Part shown: positions 52,124 to 62,139 of the stretch, in pieces
Layout: every line of letters starts with the position of its first letter
Numbering within the stretch: the first letter of the stretch is position 1
Assembly (NCBI GenBank): GCA_937990665.1
Contig: CALKRF010000155.1
Span: 39,536 to 103,535 of the forward strand
Source of the DNA: an uncultured Atopobium sp.
GTDB lineage: Bacteria > Actinomycetota > Coriobacteriia > Coriobacteriales > Atopobiaceae
Direction of reading: 5' to 3'
DNA: 64,000 nt
Notes under the pieces: generated by a model
What the model saw: only the letters and a program-made list of their open reading frames with translations
Told to the model about the DNA's origin: nothing
Databases searched by the model: none
Program-made: the position numbers and the translations under genes

Positions 52124-53515
52124 CTATCCCCAGACACTTTGACCACGATCAACTTTTGCAAGTCGAGCACTTACCTGTTTAACAGCAACAATAAACACAT
52201 CGAGCGCTGCATCAAGCTCTTCCAACGTTGGGTAACTTGGAGCAATTCTGATATTGGTATCAAAAGGATCCTTGCCGCATGGCCACGTAGCTCCTGCAGG
52301 TGTCATGGTAACGCCCAGTTCATTGGCGCGAGAAACAATTGCACGTGCAGAGCCAACAGGACCATCAAACGAGACAAAATAGCCGCCCTTAGGATGAGAC
52401 CAGGTTGCAACGCCTAGATCTCCCAGACCCTCCTGCAATTTGCGTTCAACCAATTCAAAACGTGGTCGAAGCAGCTCGGCATGCTTTTGCATATGGGCTT
52501 CAATGCCTTGAGCATCTTTGAGGAAACGCACATGTGCCAGCTGCGAGATTTTCTCGGGAGAAACTCGAGCAACCTTGAAAGCACTTTGGATTTCTTTGAT
52601 GTCTGCAGGGCTCGCAGCAACCCAGGCCATGCCTGAGCTTGGGAAGGTTACCTTTGCCGTTGAAGCAAAAGCAATTACCAGATTCTTTTGAGCACCACCT
52701 GCAGCAACCTCTGAAAGTGCATCAAAGATATTTAAGAGCTGAGGAGCCTCAGATTCTGGTACAAAGGCATGAATTGCGTAGGCGTTATCCCAGAAGATTC
52801 TAAAGTCAGGAGCCGCAGGTTTGAGGCTTGCAAACGCACGGACTACCTCATCTGAATAGGTAATGCCAGTTGGGTTGGCAAAACGCGGCACACACCAAAT
52901 TCCCTTAACAGAGTTGTCGTTCTCAACAAGCTCCTTGACCACGTCCATATTAGGACCGTCATCGGTCATAGGGACTGCAACGTTTTCAAAACCATAATGC
53001 TGTGTAATAGCAAAATGACGGTCATAACCGGGAGCAGGACACAGGAACTTGAGCGTGGTACCCTGAGCCTTTGCAGCCGCCATTTGCTCTGCCCAAGAAG
53101 GCTGACCAGAAAGACCGTGGGTTACGGCATGAGAAATAATGTCGTGCATAAGGTTAAGGCTTGAGGAGCCATTTACAATGACCTGATCAGCTGGTACACC
53201 TGTGAGCTCCGCGGCAAAGACTCGCGCAGAAGGAAGGCCCCAGGGGTCTCCGTAGTTGTCCGCAAAAGAGCCGCCGTCAGTCAGGTCAGAAGTGGAGTTC
53301 AGCTCATCAAGCATAGGCTTAGACAGCGCCGTCTGCGCAAGGCTTGGCTTTCCGCGAGCCATATCAAGCTTGAGGTTTTTCTCGCCAAGTGCACGAGCTT
53401 CTTGTCCAATAAGCTCAAGGGCCTGGTTAAGCTCAGCATCGCTCATCTTCTGATAAGCGTTTTGCTCAGAGGTTGATTTTGGCTGGAACAGCTCGCGAGA
53501 AACTAGCTCAAACAT
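52124..53515 (-). CDS. Aspartate aminotransferase, type 1c (AspT-like)
   Basis: 463 residues from the ATG at 53515 (GGGGAG upstream). Motifs: LDMARGKPSLAQ, NYGDPWGLPSARVFAAEL, PAPGYDRHFAI, FANPTGITYSD, and PLP-Lys in ASTAKVTFPSSGMAW. This arrangement matches the subgroup found in C. glutamicum AspT rather than the E. coli AspC family. Interconverts aspartate and glutamate with their keto acids. Confidence 0.88.
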   Translation of the reverse strand: MFELVSRELFQPKSTSEQNAYQKMSDAELNQALELIGQEARALGEKNLKLDMARGKPSLAQTALSKPMLDELNSTSDLTDGGSFADNYGDPWGLPSARVFAAELTGVPADQVIVNGSSSLNLMHDIISHAVTHGLSGQPSWAEQMAAAKAQGTTLKFLCPAPGYDRHFAITQHYGFENVAVPMTDDGPNMDVVKELVENDNSVKGIWCVPRFANPTGITYSDEVVRAFASLKPAAPDFRIFWDNAYAIHAFVPESEAPQLLNIFDALSEVAAGGAQKNLVIAFASTAKVTFPSSGMAWVAASPADIKEIQSAFKVARVSPEKISQLAHVRFLKDAQGIEAHMQKHAELLRPRFELVERKLQEGLGDLGVATWSHPKGGYFVSFDGPVGSARAIVSRANELGVTMTPAGATWPCGKDPFDTNIRIAPSYPTLEELDAALDVFIVAVKQVSARLAKVDRGQSVWG

Positions 53516-53587
53516 GACACTCCCCTTTTCGGTCTCTGCGTGATACAAAGTATAGGTGATTTAAAAATCAACGCGACAAGGAGAATC

Positions 53588-53857
53588 ATGGCAAATTCTG
53601 CACAGCCTGGCATGCGCTCGGAGGCATATGGCGAGCTCCAGCACCTTGTTGATAATCTTTATAAGCGCAAGCCTTCGGGCACAGTCACTAAGGTTGACGT
53701 GCTGATTCAAGCTGAAGTAGACGATCTTGAAGAAGATTTGCAAGAAGTTATTGAGTTGATTCCCTCTGGCACATATGTCCGTGCTCGCCTCTGCGATCAG
53801 ATTAACTCAATTGTTACGGCGCACGGTTGGGGCTTTACCTACGGCACGGTCGAGTAG
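53588..53857 (+). CDS. Small conserved-looking protein of unknown function
   Basis: 89 residues, acidic. ATG at 53588 with AAGGAGAA upstream; an upstream ORF start has no ribosome site. Helical sequence RSEAYGELQHLVDNLYKR and DDLEEDLQEVIELIPSG, then YVRARLCDQINSIVTAHGW. No motif is recognisable. It is divergent from the aminotransferase and ends 2 bp from nhaA (convergent). Strong ribosome site and clean codon frame make it real, but I cannot assign a role. Confidence 0.6.
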   Translation: MANSAQPGMRSEAYGELQHLVDNLYKRKPSGTVTKVDVLIQAEVDDLEEDLQEVIELIPSGTYVRARLCDQINSIVTAHGWGFTYGTVE

Positions 53858-53859
53858 TC

Positions 53860-55224
53860 TTAATCTTCCTTTATATTGTTCTGCCTTTGGTGCTTATAGA
53901 ACTCTGCGAGGTGTACAAAAAGTAGACCCAAGATTGCAGAAGCAAACGAAGCAGCGAGAACAGCTACTTTAGCTGCAAGAATCTCCTCTGCATCGGGGAA
54001 TGCAAGATTAGAGATAAGAATTGACATGGTAAAGCCAAGGCCGCCCATAAGACCTACGGCAGTAATCTGAATCCAATCAACTTTTGCAGGAAGCTTGCAA
54101 ATCTTACATTTGACCAGCAACAACGTTACAAAAATAATTCCTAGTGGCTTACCAAGAACGGCACCAAAGAAAACGCCATGTGCAATAGAGCTGCTCAATA
54201 GAGCAACGAAATCTGCTCCCACCAACGTAATCTGCGCGTTTACAAACGCAAAAATAGGCAGAACAACAAAGTTTACAAAGACGGAAATATAGTGCTCAAC
54301 ACGCTGAAGCGGTGGAGTTACGTGGTGCATGACCTGCTCAATAGAGTTAGCACCATGTGTAAAGTCATGCTGACCCAAAACGTGATGCTCATCGTCGTAG
54401 TGATCGTCAAGCTCACGAGCGCGTCTTGAAAGCCAGCTTCCCAGCTTGCTCAGGCGAACATCAGAGTGAGATGGCAAGAAGAAGGCAAGAAGAACACCTG
54501 CAAGGGTTGCATGAATTCCCGAGTGGTACATGCAAACCCAGAGCACCAAACCAACAAGCAAATACGGACCAGAAGAGTAAATCTTCAGGCGATTCATTCC
54601 CCACAAAATAACAAGTACTCCAAGAGAAGCCGCTAACCAGGCAATATCTGGCGTGTGACCATAGAAAAGCGCAATGACCACAATAGCCAGGATATCGTCG
54701 GCAATAGCAAGTGTTTGGAAAAAGACCTTTGTTTGCGGACTAATTCTGTTGCCCAACAGCGACATAACGCCAAGCGCAAACGCAATATCGGTTGCAATTG
54801 GCGTTGCCCATCCATGAGGGGCAGTGCTTGCGTTAAGCGCCAGATAAATGAGGGCAGGAACTGCGACACCGCCGACAGCAGCAAGCATAGGGAGCATTGC
54901 CTGCCTTGGCTTTCTGAGCTGGCCAACAGTTACTTCATACTTGAGCTCAATGCCCACCAGTAGGAAGAAGATTGCCATAAGGAAGTCATTCACAAAGGTT
55001 TCTAGAGCCATATGTGCATGAATCATTCCAAGCGAGAAACTCATTTGGACTTCAAGAATTTCTCGAACCACCTCATGAGCAGGTGAGTTGGCAACTACAA
55101 GTGCAATAAGAGCCGCAAGCACCATGACTGCTGCTGCAATAGTGCTGTTAGAGGTGATTTTCTTTAGAGAAGAGCGCTGACTAATTCTTCTTACAACTGC
55201 GGGCTCTCTATAAATACTAGACAT
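53860..55224 (-). CDS. nhaA: Na+/H+ antiporter NhaA
   Basis: 454 residues, eleven or twelve helices. ANSPAHE at the start, FLLVGIELKYE, TDIAFALGVMSLLGN and the ion-binding pair Asp-Asp in AIADDILAIVVIALFY. Exports sodium in exchange for protons. The N-terminus is longer than E. coli NhaA and the C-terminus is Gln/Asn-rich (KHQRQNNIKED). ATG at 55224; shares about 200 bp of divergent promoter with degV. Confidence 0.94.
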   Translation of the reverse strand: MSSIYREPAVVRRISQRSSLKKITSNSTIAAAVMVLAALIALVVANSPAHEVVREILEVQMSFSLGMIHAHMALETFVNDFLMAIFFLLVGIELKYEVTVGQLRKPRQAMLPMLAAVGGVAVPALIYLALNASTAPHGWATPIATDIAFALGVMSLLGNRISPQTKVFFQTLAIADDILAIVVIALFYGHTPDIAWLAASLGVLVILWGMNRLKIYSSGPYLLVGLVLWVCMYHSGIHATLAGVLLAFFLPSHSDVRLSKLGSWLSRRARELDDHYDDEHHVLGQHDFTHGANSIEQVMHHVTPPLQRVEHYISVFVNFVVLPIFAFVNAQITLVGADFVALLSSSIAHGVFFGAVLGKPLGIIFVTLLLVKCKICKLPAKVDWIQITAVGLMGGLGFTMSILISNLAFPDAEEILAAKVAVLAASFASAILGLLFVHLAEFYKHQRQNNIKED

Positions 55225-55428
55225 TATCTGCCGTTCTCTCTTTATCTAAATGGTATTGACCGTTAGCTATGAAAGTTTTTCTCGATGTATATGCCTAGTG
55301 TACCGTCTACCTACCGTTGAGGGCAACTTGTCATATCTCAAGAAAACGGGGTATATCTCTATGTAAAATGTGGGTAATAGAAAGTCAACGTTTAGCTACT
55401 TGTAGCACGTATATATTTGGAGCGGATA

Positions 55429-56286
55429 ATGGACACTAAACGAATTGCCATCATCACAGACTCAGGAACTAATGTCCCACCTGATTTTGTTGCTGAACAC
55501 AATATTCGTATCACCCCACTTCGCATCAACTATTCTGACGGCTCTTCCTATGAGTCTGGTATCACCATTACGCCAGCTGAGCTGGTTGCTCGCTTTGAAG
55601 AAGAGGTTCCAAAGACTTCGCTTCCTTCTCCTGAAGGAATTAAAGCTGCCTTTGATGATGCAAAAGCAGCAGGTTACGAGGGTGCTGTTTACGTTGCTAT
55701 CTCTTCTGGACTTTCTGCTACCTGCGATACTGCTCGCATGATTGCAGAGTCCATTACAGACTTCCCTATTTATGTTGTTGATACCAAAAACATTGGTATT
55801 GCTTCCGGCCTTATTGTTATTGAGGCTCAACGTCTTATTGAGCTGGGTCTTTCTCTTGAGGAGATTGGCGCCAAACTTGATCAGGCTTCTCTGAACACAC
55901 GCGTATACTTCTCCGTTCCAAGCCTTGAGTATCTACGTAAGGGTGGCCGCATTTCTGAGGCAATTTATCGCATTGGTTCCATGTTAAACATCAAACCTGT
56001 TCTTACCTGCGATGAGAACGGCAAATACACCATTGCCAAGAAGACACGCGGTTGGCAGAAGTCTCTTGCAGGACAGATTGCTCTAGGAGCAGCCTTTGCT
56101 CAGAAATTTGACCGCGTCCATGTGGGAATTTGTTGTTCTGCGCCTAATATTATTTACTCCGAAATGGAAGCCATGATTAAAGAGGCAATCCCTAATGTCA
56201 CTGACTTTAGGTATGTCGAGGCTGGCTCGGACCTTCTTGTCCATACCGGACCAGGTCTTGTTGGCTATGCCGTATTCGGTTACTAA
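55429..56286 (+). CDS. DegV family fatty-acid-binding protein
   Basis: 285 residues. IITDSGTNVPPDF at the N-terminus, TSLPSPEGIKAAF, ISSGLSATCDTAR, VDTKNIGIASGL and YLRKGGRIS are DegV family signatures. DegV (FakB-type) proteins hold a fatty acid for phosphorylation by FakA; the matching kinase is not nearby. ATG at 55429 after GGAGCGG. Confidence 0.9.
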   Translation: MDTKRIAIITDSGTNVPPDFVAEHNIRITPLRINYSDGSSYESGITITPAELVARFEEEVPKTSLPSPEGIKAAFDDAKAAGYEGAVYVAISSGLSATCDTARMIAESITDFPIYVVDTKNIGIASGLIVIEAQRLIELGLSLEEIGAKLDQASLNTRVYFSVPSLEYLRKGGRISEAIYRIGSMLNIKPVLTCDENGKYTIAKKTRGWQKSLAGQIALGAAFAQKFDRVHVGICCSAPNIIYSEMEAMIKEAIPNVTDFRYVEAGSDLLVHTGPGLVGYAVFGY

Positions 56287-56311
56287 CAGTTAATCGCCTC
56301 ATGCAACTAAG

Positions 56312-56341
56312 AACAGCCGCCCACTCAGGCGGCTGTTTTCT
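56312..56341 (+). terminator. Intrinsic terminator of degV
   Basis: AACAGCCGCC and GGCGGCTGTT form a perfect 10 bp stem with a 6-base loop, followed by TTCTTG. Confidence 0.88.
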
Positions 56342-56357
56342 TGTAGAGAGTATGTGT

Positions 56358-56377
56358 GGCGAGAAGATCTTCTCGCC
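56358..56377. repeat. Perfect palindrome of two back-to-back motif copies
   Basis: GGCGAGAAGATCTTCTCGCC: two inverted copies of the over-represented octamer joined by GATC, with no loop to speak of and no T-tract. A second hairpin just upstream already terminates degV, so this palindrome need not be a terminator. It lies 15 bp from the convergent rnhA stop. Confidence 0.75.
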
Positions 56378-56391
56378 CTACGCGTCTGGGG

Positions 56392-56904
56392 TTACAGCAA
56401 TGGCTGATCCGCGAAGAAGCCTTGGTCGTCAAGAAGATTGGAGCCGTCAGCAGCCTCAGTAGCCAGCTGATCGCAGCGCTCGTTAAGCGGATGACCTGCG
56501 TGGCCCTTGACCCACTTAAAACTTACCTCATGGTCTTCCATAGCGGCAAGCAGACGCTTCCAAAGGTCTACGTTTTTGACAGGCTCTTTAGAAGCCGTCT
56601 TCCATCCTTTTCTAATCCATCCCGAGACCCATTTTTGATTAAACGCATCAACTACGTACTTAGAATCGGAATAGAGCTCTACCTGGCAGGGGCGCTTCAG
56701 CGCTTCAAGTGCAACAATGACGCCAAGGAGCTCCATACGGTTATTCGTAGTAGTTTTATAACCCTGGCTGAACTCTTTTGTATGCTGCTGACCAGAGGGG
56801 TCGGTGTATAGAAGCACGGCCCCGTAGCCACCAGGGCCAGGGTTTCCTCGAGACGCACCGTCTGTATAGACTGTGACGTGCATGTATGAGGTTGGAGCCT
56901 CCAT
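56392..56904 (-). CDS. rnhA: Ribonuclease HI
   Basis: 170 residues. Catalytic Asp15 (TVYTDGAS), Glu58 (NRMELLG), Asp80 (LYSDSKYV), His135 and Asp145 (NERCDQLA) are all present. Removes RNA from RNA-DNA hybrids. ATG at 56904. Same strand as polA, 34 bp later, likely one operon. Confidence 0.95.
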   Translation of the reverse strand: MEAPTSYMHVTVYTDGASRGNPGPGGYGAVLLYTDPSGQQHTKEFSQGYKTTTNNRMELLGVIVALEALKRPCQVELYSDSKYVVDAFNQKWVSGWIRKGWKTASKEPVKNVDLWKRLLAAMEDHEVSFKWVKGHAGHPLNERCDQLATEAADGSNLLDDQGFFADQPLL

Positions 56905-56938
56905 ACTAAATCTCCTCTAAAACGTGCGTTGAACGTGC

Positions 56939-59677
56939 CTACTTTGCCTCAGCCCAATTGGAACCATAGCTGACATCGGCAATTAGTGGAACACGCAGAG
57001 TAACAACGTCTTCCATGGTCTCTTTTACTAGTTTAGAGACTGTCTCAATCTCTGACTCAGGAACTTCTAAGTCAAGTTCGTCGTGAATCTGAAGAATCAG
57101 CTTTGATGCAAGACCCTCATCACGCAGGCGTTTCTCGACATTAATCATTGCAATTTTGATAATGTCTGCAGCACTTCCCTGCATAGGGTGATTCATAGCA
57201 GTACGCTCGCCAAAGGCAATGAGCTGGCGATTTGACTGATTGAACTCTCTAATGTGGCGCTTACGACCGTACATGGTAATCGCATAACCAGTCTCGTGAG
57301 CAGTACGGACGGAATCGTCAAGGTATGCACGGACTCCAGGATATGCGTCAAAATAGCGGTCAATCATCTCTTGCGCTTCCTTGCGGGAAATCTTCAGAGA
57401 CGTTGCCAGACCAAAGGCCTGCTGACCATAGACAATGCCAAAGTTAACTGCCTTAGCACGGCTACGAAGTGCTGGCGTGACCTCTTCAACAGGCACGCCA
57501 AAGACGCGTGCGGCAGTTGCGGCGTGGAAATCGGCACCAGAGTTAAATGCTGCTACCAGGTGCTCGTCAGCTGAAAGATGTGCCAGCAAGCGCAGCTCAA
57601 TCTGGGAGTAGTCGCAGGCGAGAAAAACGCTGCCCTCGGGAACGGTAAAGGCAGTACGGACACGATGTCCCAGCTCAGAGCGGGTAGGAATGTTCTGCAG
57701 GTTTGGATCAGAGCTGGAAAGCCTTCCTGTTGCAGCAACGGTCTGATTGAATGTGGTGTGGATGCGCTTATCGCCACGAATAAGCGCAGGAAGCGCATCG
57801 AGATAAGTTGATTTGATCTTGGCACGCTCACGATACTCAAGAACATCAGCAACAATCTGGTACTCCTGCGCCAGGTCTCCTAGAACCTTTGCGTTGGTGG
57901 AGTAAAACCCGGTGCGCGTCTTTTTGAGGCCATAGGTTGGAAGTTTAAGCACGTCAAACAAGATATGAGAAAGCTGGCTTGGAGAATCCAAGTTGAAGTC
58001 CTCGCCTGCGGTCTGGTGAATACTTGCCACACGCTCTGCAATATCTTCACCAAGCTGAGCAGACTGCTCTGCAAGCTTTTGGGGGTCAACGTAAAGACCA
58101 CGACGCTCCATTGCGGCTAGGACTGGTAGAAGCTGCATTTCAAGCGCAGCAAAAAGCTCATACGAACCATCATCTTCAAGCTTTTTGGTGAGCACAGGAA
58201 CAAGAGCTCTAGCAGCTACTGCTCTCAGCGCTGCAGCGGGAACCTCGTCCGTTGGCTCAGGAAGTTCACTGCCAAAATACAGCTCAACCAAGCCGTTGAT
58301 ATCAAAGCTTGAACGATCAGATTCAAGCAGATAGGCAGCAACACCTGTGTCAAAGAGGCGGTCAGAATCGATAGTTTCAATATCCATCTTCTGTGGCTCA
58401 GATGAATCAACAGGACTTACTTCATGCAACAACGCCTTGACATCGTCTGCAGCAACACGGGCTTCTCGCAAAATGCGCAAGAGTGCTGCAGTTGCGTTTT
58501 CTCCCTCAAATTTGAGGAGCGCCTTTTCTGTAGACACCCAAAGCGTGCGAGAAAGGCTAAAGAGGGCTCCAGCATCAGCCGCAGAATCCTCTGCAACGCC
58601 AATCCACTCCTGATTCTCAATTGCAGCAGTGAGCGCAGCAGATGCGTCTCCTGCCTGCAAAAACTCTGATGGAATAGGAAGTGCAGGCGTAGTAGAAGCA
58701 GTTTGCGCGACTGCGCCAGCAGCAGAGCCGCCAGCCATGCGAGCAAGCCTTGAGGTCATGCCGGTAAAGCCCAAGGCCGAGAAAGCCTTAACCACGTCAT
58801 TTGGATCAAATGTTGGGAACTTAGCGTCATCCAGGTTGATATCAAGCGGCGCATCAGTGCGAATAGTTGCCACCTTACGGGAAAGCAGCGCGTCATCAAT
58901 GTGGGCGCGAAGGTTTTCTCCCACCTTGCCCTTGACCTCATCAGCGTGGGCAATGACCTCATCAAGCGAGCCATACTCCACAATTAAAGCAGCAGCTTTC
59001 TTGGGGCCAATTCCGGGAACACCTGGAATGTTATCGGAAGAATCTCCCTTAAGGCCATAGAAATCTGGGACAAGCTCTGGCGTAATACCTGCATAGAGAT
59101 CTGCCACAGTCTCTGGCGTCATAATTGAGACGTCAGAGACGCCCTTGCGCGTAGAAACAATCTTGACGTTTTCTGTGGAGAGCTGATACATATCGCGGTC
59201 ACCCGTGAAGAGCAGCATCTGATAGCCCTCTGCCTCACCGCGGCGGGCAAGGGTACCCAAGATGTCATCGCCCTCCCAGCCTTCAAGCTGGCAGACAGGA
59301 ACATCCAGCGTTTTGAGCAGCTCTTTGACTACAGGAAACTGCGCATACAAAGCAGGATCCATAGGAGGACGCTGAGCCTTGTACTGAGGCAACATATCAA
59401 TGCGAACCTGTGGTTTTCCCTTATCAAAGGCACAAATGACACCGTCTGGCGAGAAGGACTCAACAAGCTTGATAAACATATTGAAGAAGCCAAACAACGC
59501 GCCAGTTGGCGTACCATCTGGAGCTGCCATTGGCTGACGGATTGCATGGAATGCTCGGTGCATGAGCGAGTTTCCGTCAATAACGGCAATGGTTCTACGT
59601 GGTTTAGCTGCACCTTCTTTAGTTGATGCAGCCTCGTTTTGATCTGTAGTATCAACTGGCATAGTAGTATCAGACAT
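56939..59677 (-). CDS. polA: DNA polymerase I
   Basis: 912 residues. N-terminal 5'-nuclease (about 28-300; VIDGNSLMHRAF, GWEGDDILGTLAR, GLKGDSSDNIPGVPGIGPK), a middle exonuclease-like domain, and C-terminal polymerase (FLACDYSQIELRLLAHLS; ILQIHDELDLEVP). The middle domain lacks the DxE motif of active 3'-5' exonuclease, so proof-reading is probably absent, as in several other bacteria. ATG at 59677. Contains several GCGAGAA copies. Confidence 0.95.
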   Translation of the reverse strand: MSDTTMPVDTTDQNEAASTKEGAAKPRRTIAVIDGNSLMHRAFHAIRQPMAAPDGTPTGALFGFFNMFIKLVESFSPDGVICAFDKGKPQVRIDMLPQYKAQRPPMDPALYAQFPVVKELLKTLDVPVCQLEGWEGDDILGTLARRGEAEGYQMLLFTGDRDMYQLSTENVKIVSTRKGVSDVSIMTPETVADLYAGITPELVPDFYGLKGDSSDNIPGVPGIGPKKAAALIVEYGSLDEVIAHADEVKGKVGENLRAHIDDALLSRKVATIRTDAPLDINLDDAKFPTFDPNDVVKAFSALGFTGMTSRLARMAGGSAAGAVAQTASTTPALPIPSEFLQAGDASAALTAAIENQEWIGVAEDSAADAGALFSLSRTLWVSTEKALLKFEGENATAALLRILREARVAADDVKALLHEVSPVDSSEPQKMDIETIDSDRLFDTGVAAYLLESDRSSFDINGLVELYFGSELPEPTDEVPAAALRAVAARALVPVLTKKLEDDGSYELFAALEMQLLPVLAAMERRGLYVDPQKLAEQSAQLGEDIAERVASIHQTAGEDFNLDSPSQLSHILFDVLKLPTYGLKKTRTGFYSTNAKVLGDLAQEYQIVADVLEYRERAKIKSTYLDALPALIRGDKRIHTTFNQTVAATGRLSSSDPNLQNIPTRSELGHRVRTAFTVPEGSVFLACDYSQIELRLLAHLSADEHLVAAFNSGADFHAATAARVFGVPVEEVTPALRSRAKAVNFGIVYGQQAFGLATSLKISRKEAQEMIDRYFDAYPGVRAYLDDSVRTAHETGYAITMYGRKRHIREFNQSNRQLIAFGERTAMNHPMQGSAADIIKIAMINVEKRLRDEGLASKLILQIHDELDLEVPESEIETVSKLVKETMEDVVTLRVPLIADVSYGSNWAEAK

Positions 59678-59925
59678 ACCTGCTCCTCTTAGTTTTGTGT
59701 GCTTCTATTGTACTAAGACTTCCTCTGCTTATGCGCGCCAGAGCCCATGGAAACAAAGCCCACATCTCATTTGGGTGGCGGCTAAAATTTTTTGTAATCG
59801 TTATGTTTCTGTTTGCATCCTCGCCACTTTGACTCTTCCAAACGTGCGAAAATAACAACCAACATAACGTGCCCAGCACGCGAGAAAACAGACTAACTGC
59901 CAGCATTTACCCACAAGGAGGGGCT
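59678..59925. promoter_or_regulatory. Divergent promoter region of polA and glnA
   Basis: 248 bp between two divergently read genes, AT-rich in the middle. No clear operator for nitrogen control was recognised. One GCGAGAA copy (59880-59886) lies near the glnA start. Confidence 0.45.
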
Positions 59926-62019
59926 GTGGCTCACGACAAAGTTTCTCAGGAATTTGGCTCACTTCTCTTTACCGACGCAGATATGCAAGAACGTCTGCCA
60001 AGGCCAACGTACAAGAAACTTCGTAGTGTCATCCAAGACGGCAAACCGCTTGACCTCGACATTGCAAACGAGGTTGCGCATGCCATGAAAGAATGGGCAC
60101 TTGAAAAAGGCGCTACTCACTTCACGCACTGGTTCCAGCCTCTCACAGGTATTACTTCCGAGAAGCACGACAGCTTTATGACTCCTCAGGGAAACGGCAC
60201 TATTTTGATGTCCTTCTCGGGAAAAGAGCTGGTACAGGGCGAGCCTGACGCATCAAGCTTCCCTTCTGGAGGCCTACGCGCCACTTTTGAGGCTCGCGGT
60301 TACACGGTTTGGGATCCTGCAAGCCCAACTTTCATCAAAGATGAAGTCCTCTGCATTCCAACTGCATTTATTTCATACACCGGAGAAGCTCTGGATAAGC
60401 GCACTCCTCTGCTTCGCTCCCAGGTTGCCCTAGAGAAGCAGGCCAAGCGCGTTCTTGCACTCTTTGGACAAGAGCCCTCACGCGTTGTCACAAACATTGG
60501 ACCTGAGCAGGAGTACTTCCTTATCAAAGAGGAAGACTTTGAGCAGCGCCCTGACCTTATTCTTTGTGGTCGTACCCTCTTTGGTTGCGAACCAAGCAAA
60601 GGTCAGGAGCTTGACGAGCACTACTTTGGTGCCATTCGTCCAACCGTCAACAACTTCATGAAAGAGCTTGATGACGAGCTCTGGAAGCTGGGTATCCCTG
60701 CAAAGACCAAGCATAACGAGGTTGCTCCTTGCCAGCATGAGCTTGCACCTGTCTTTGAGCAGGGCGCACTTGCTATTGACAACAACCTTCTAACCATGGA
60801 GAAGCTCAAGCTTCTTGCACCGCATCACGGTCTTGCCTGCCTTGAGCACGAGAAGCCCTTTGAGTACGTCAATGGCTCTGGTAAGCACGACAACTGGTCA
60901 CTCTCTGCAGACAACGAGAACCTGCTCGAACCTGGCGATAAACCTGGCGAGAACCTTCGCTTCCTGGTCTTCCTTGCGTGCCTTGTTGCCGCTGTTGACT
61001 CTCATGCAGACCTTCTGCGCATGTCTGTTGCATCTGCTGGAAACGATCACCGTCTTGGCGCAAACGAGGCTCCTCCTGCGATTGTCTCAGTCTTCTTAGG
61101 CGCTGCGCTTTCTGTAATTGTTGATGATCTGATTACTGGCTCCGATGTCCACGGCGCAAAGCGCACTCGTATGGACCTTGGTGTACCAACACTTCCTGCA
61201 GTTCTGAGGGACAACACAGACAGAAACCGTACCAGCCCCTTTGCATTTACTGGTAACAAGTTTGAGTTCCGCATGTGCGGCAGCCAGCAAAATCTTTCTG
61301 ATCCTAACGTCATTTTGAACACCATTGTTGCCGAGCAGTGTGACCGCTTTGCAAACGATCTTGAAGACGCTTCTGAGGAGAACTTTACCAAGGAAGCTTT
61401 GAGGTGGGTTATTGATACCTTCAAAGCTCACGAGCGCATCCTCTTTGAAGGCAATGGCTACTCAGGCGATTGGGAGAAACTTGCCGAAGAGCGCGGCCTT
61501 CCAAACCTCCGCACCACCCCTGAGGCACTTCCTGCAATGGTTGCTCCAGAGAACATTGAGCTCTTTGAGCGCTACGGTGTTCTTTCCCAGGCAGAAGCAC
61601 AAGCTCGCTACGTTGCAAAGGCAGAGCAGTACGCTAAGGTTCTCAACATTGAGGCTCGTACCATGCTGTATATGACGCGCCACATGTATCTGCCTGCCCT
61701 CTTTACCTACTCAAGTGATGTTGCCTCTTCAGTTGCTGCTAAACAGGCTATTGGTATCAAGAGCGTTGCAGAAACAGAGATTGTTGAGAGGCTCACTGCA
61801 GGTATTGACGAGATTTACGCAGCTACCAACAGCCTTGATGAGATCAATACCACAGCTCACCAGATGAAAGATCAGCCTCAGGAGCAGTGCGAATACTACT
61901 GCAATGAAGTTCTTCCTGCCATGTCCCGCCTGCGCAGCGCCGTTGACTCCATGGAGCTCATCTGCGGACACGACTGGTGGCCAGTTCCTAGCTACAACAA
62001 GATGCTCTTCTACGTCTAA
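59926..62019 (+). CDS. Glutamine synthetase, type III
   Basis: About 697 residues from the GTG at 59926, with AGGAGGGG immediately upstream; this is the large GSIII form, unlike the 440-470 residue GSI. Signature stretches: [28 protein letters not shown] and [15 protein letters not shown]. Makes glutamine from glutamate, ATP and ammonia. No GlnR/GlnB partner is near. A terminator follows. Confidence 0.95.
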   Translation: MAHDKVSQEFGSLLFTDADMQERLPRPTYKKLRSVIQDGKPLDLDIANEVAHAMKEWALEKGATHFTHWFQPLTGITSEKHDSFMTPQGNGTILMSFSGKELVQGEPDASSFPSGGLRATFEARGYTVWDPASPTFIKDEVLCIPTAFISYTGEALDKRTPLLRSQVALEKQAKRVLALFGQEPSRVVTNIGPEQEYFLIKEEDFEQRPDLILCGRTLFGCEPSKGQELDEHYFGAIRPTVNNFMKELDDELWKLGIPAKTKHNEVAPCQHELAPVFEQGALAIDNNLLTMEKLKLLAPHHGLACLEHEKPFEYVNGSGKHDNWSLSADNENLLEPGDKPGENLRFLVFLACLVAAVDSHADLLRMSVASAGNDHRLGANEAPPAIVSVFLGAALSVIVDDLITGSDVHGAKRTRMDLGVPTLPAVLRDNTDRNRTSPFAFTGNKFEFRMCGSQQNLSDPNVILNTIVAEQCDRFANDLEDASEENFTKEALRWVIDTFKAHERILFEGNGYSGDWEKLAEERGLPNLRTTPEALPAMVAPENIELFERYGVLSQAEAQARYVAKAEQYAKVLNIEARTMLYMTRHMYLPALFTYSSDVASSVAAKQAIGIKSVAETEIVERLTAGIDEIYAATNSLDEINTTAHQMKDQPQEQCEYYCNEVLPAMSRLRSAVDSMELICGHDWWPVPSYNKMLFYV

Positions 62020-62038
62020 TTCTTCATCAGGGCTTCTT

Positions 62039-62062
62039 GGCGAGAAACCCGGTCTTCTCGCC
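62039..62062. repeat. Inverted motif pair after glnA
   Basis: GGCGAGAA (62039-62046) and TTCTCGCC (62055-62062) form an 8 bp stem with an 8-base loop. The stronger terminator is 17 bp further on, so this pair is separate. Confidence 0.7.
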
Positions 62063-62078
62063 ACTCCATCTATACAGC

Positions 62079-62110
62079 AAAACGGCTCAGTTTACCTGGG
62101 CCGTTTTTTT
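62079..62110. terminator. Strong bidirectional terminator between glnA and the solute-binding protein gene
   Basis: AAAACGGCTCAG pairs with CTGGGCCGTTTT (one G-U) around a 5-base loop, with TTTTTTT on the + side and AAAACG on the left for the - strand gene. Confidence 0.9.
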
Positions 62111-62139
62111 GTATTCAAACTCATAAGATGTGGCAAAGG

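Noticed and set aside
56939..59677. Missing 3'-5' exonuclease motif in polA as a novelty
   Set aside because: Loss of proof-reading in Pol I is common in many bacterial groups, so it is noted only in the gene entry.
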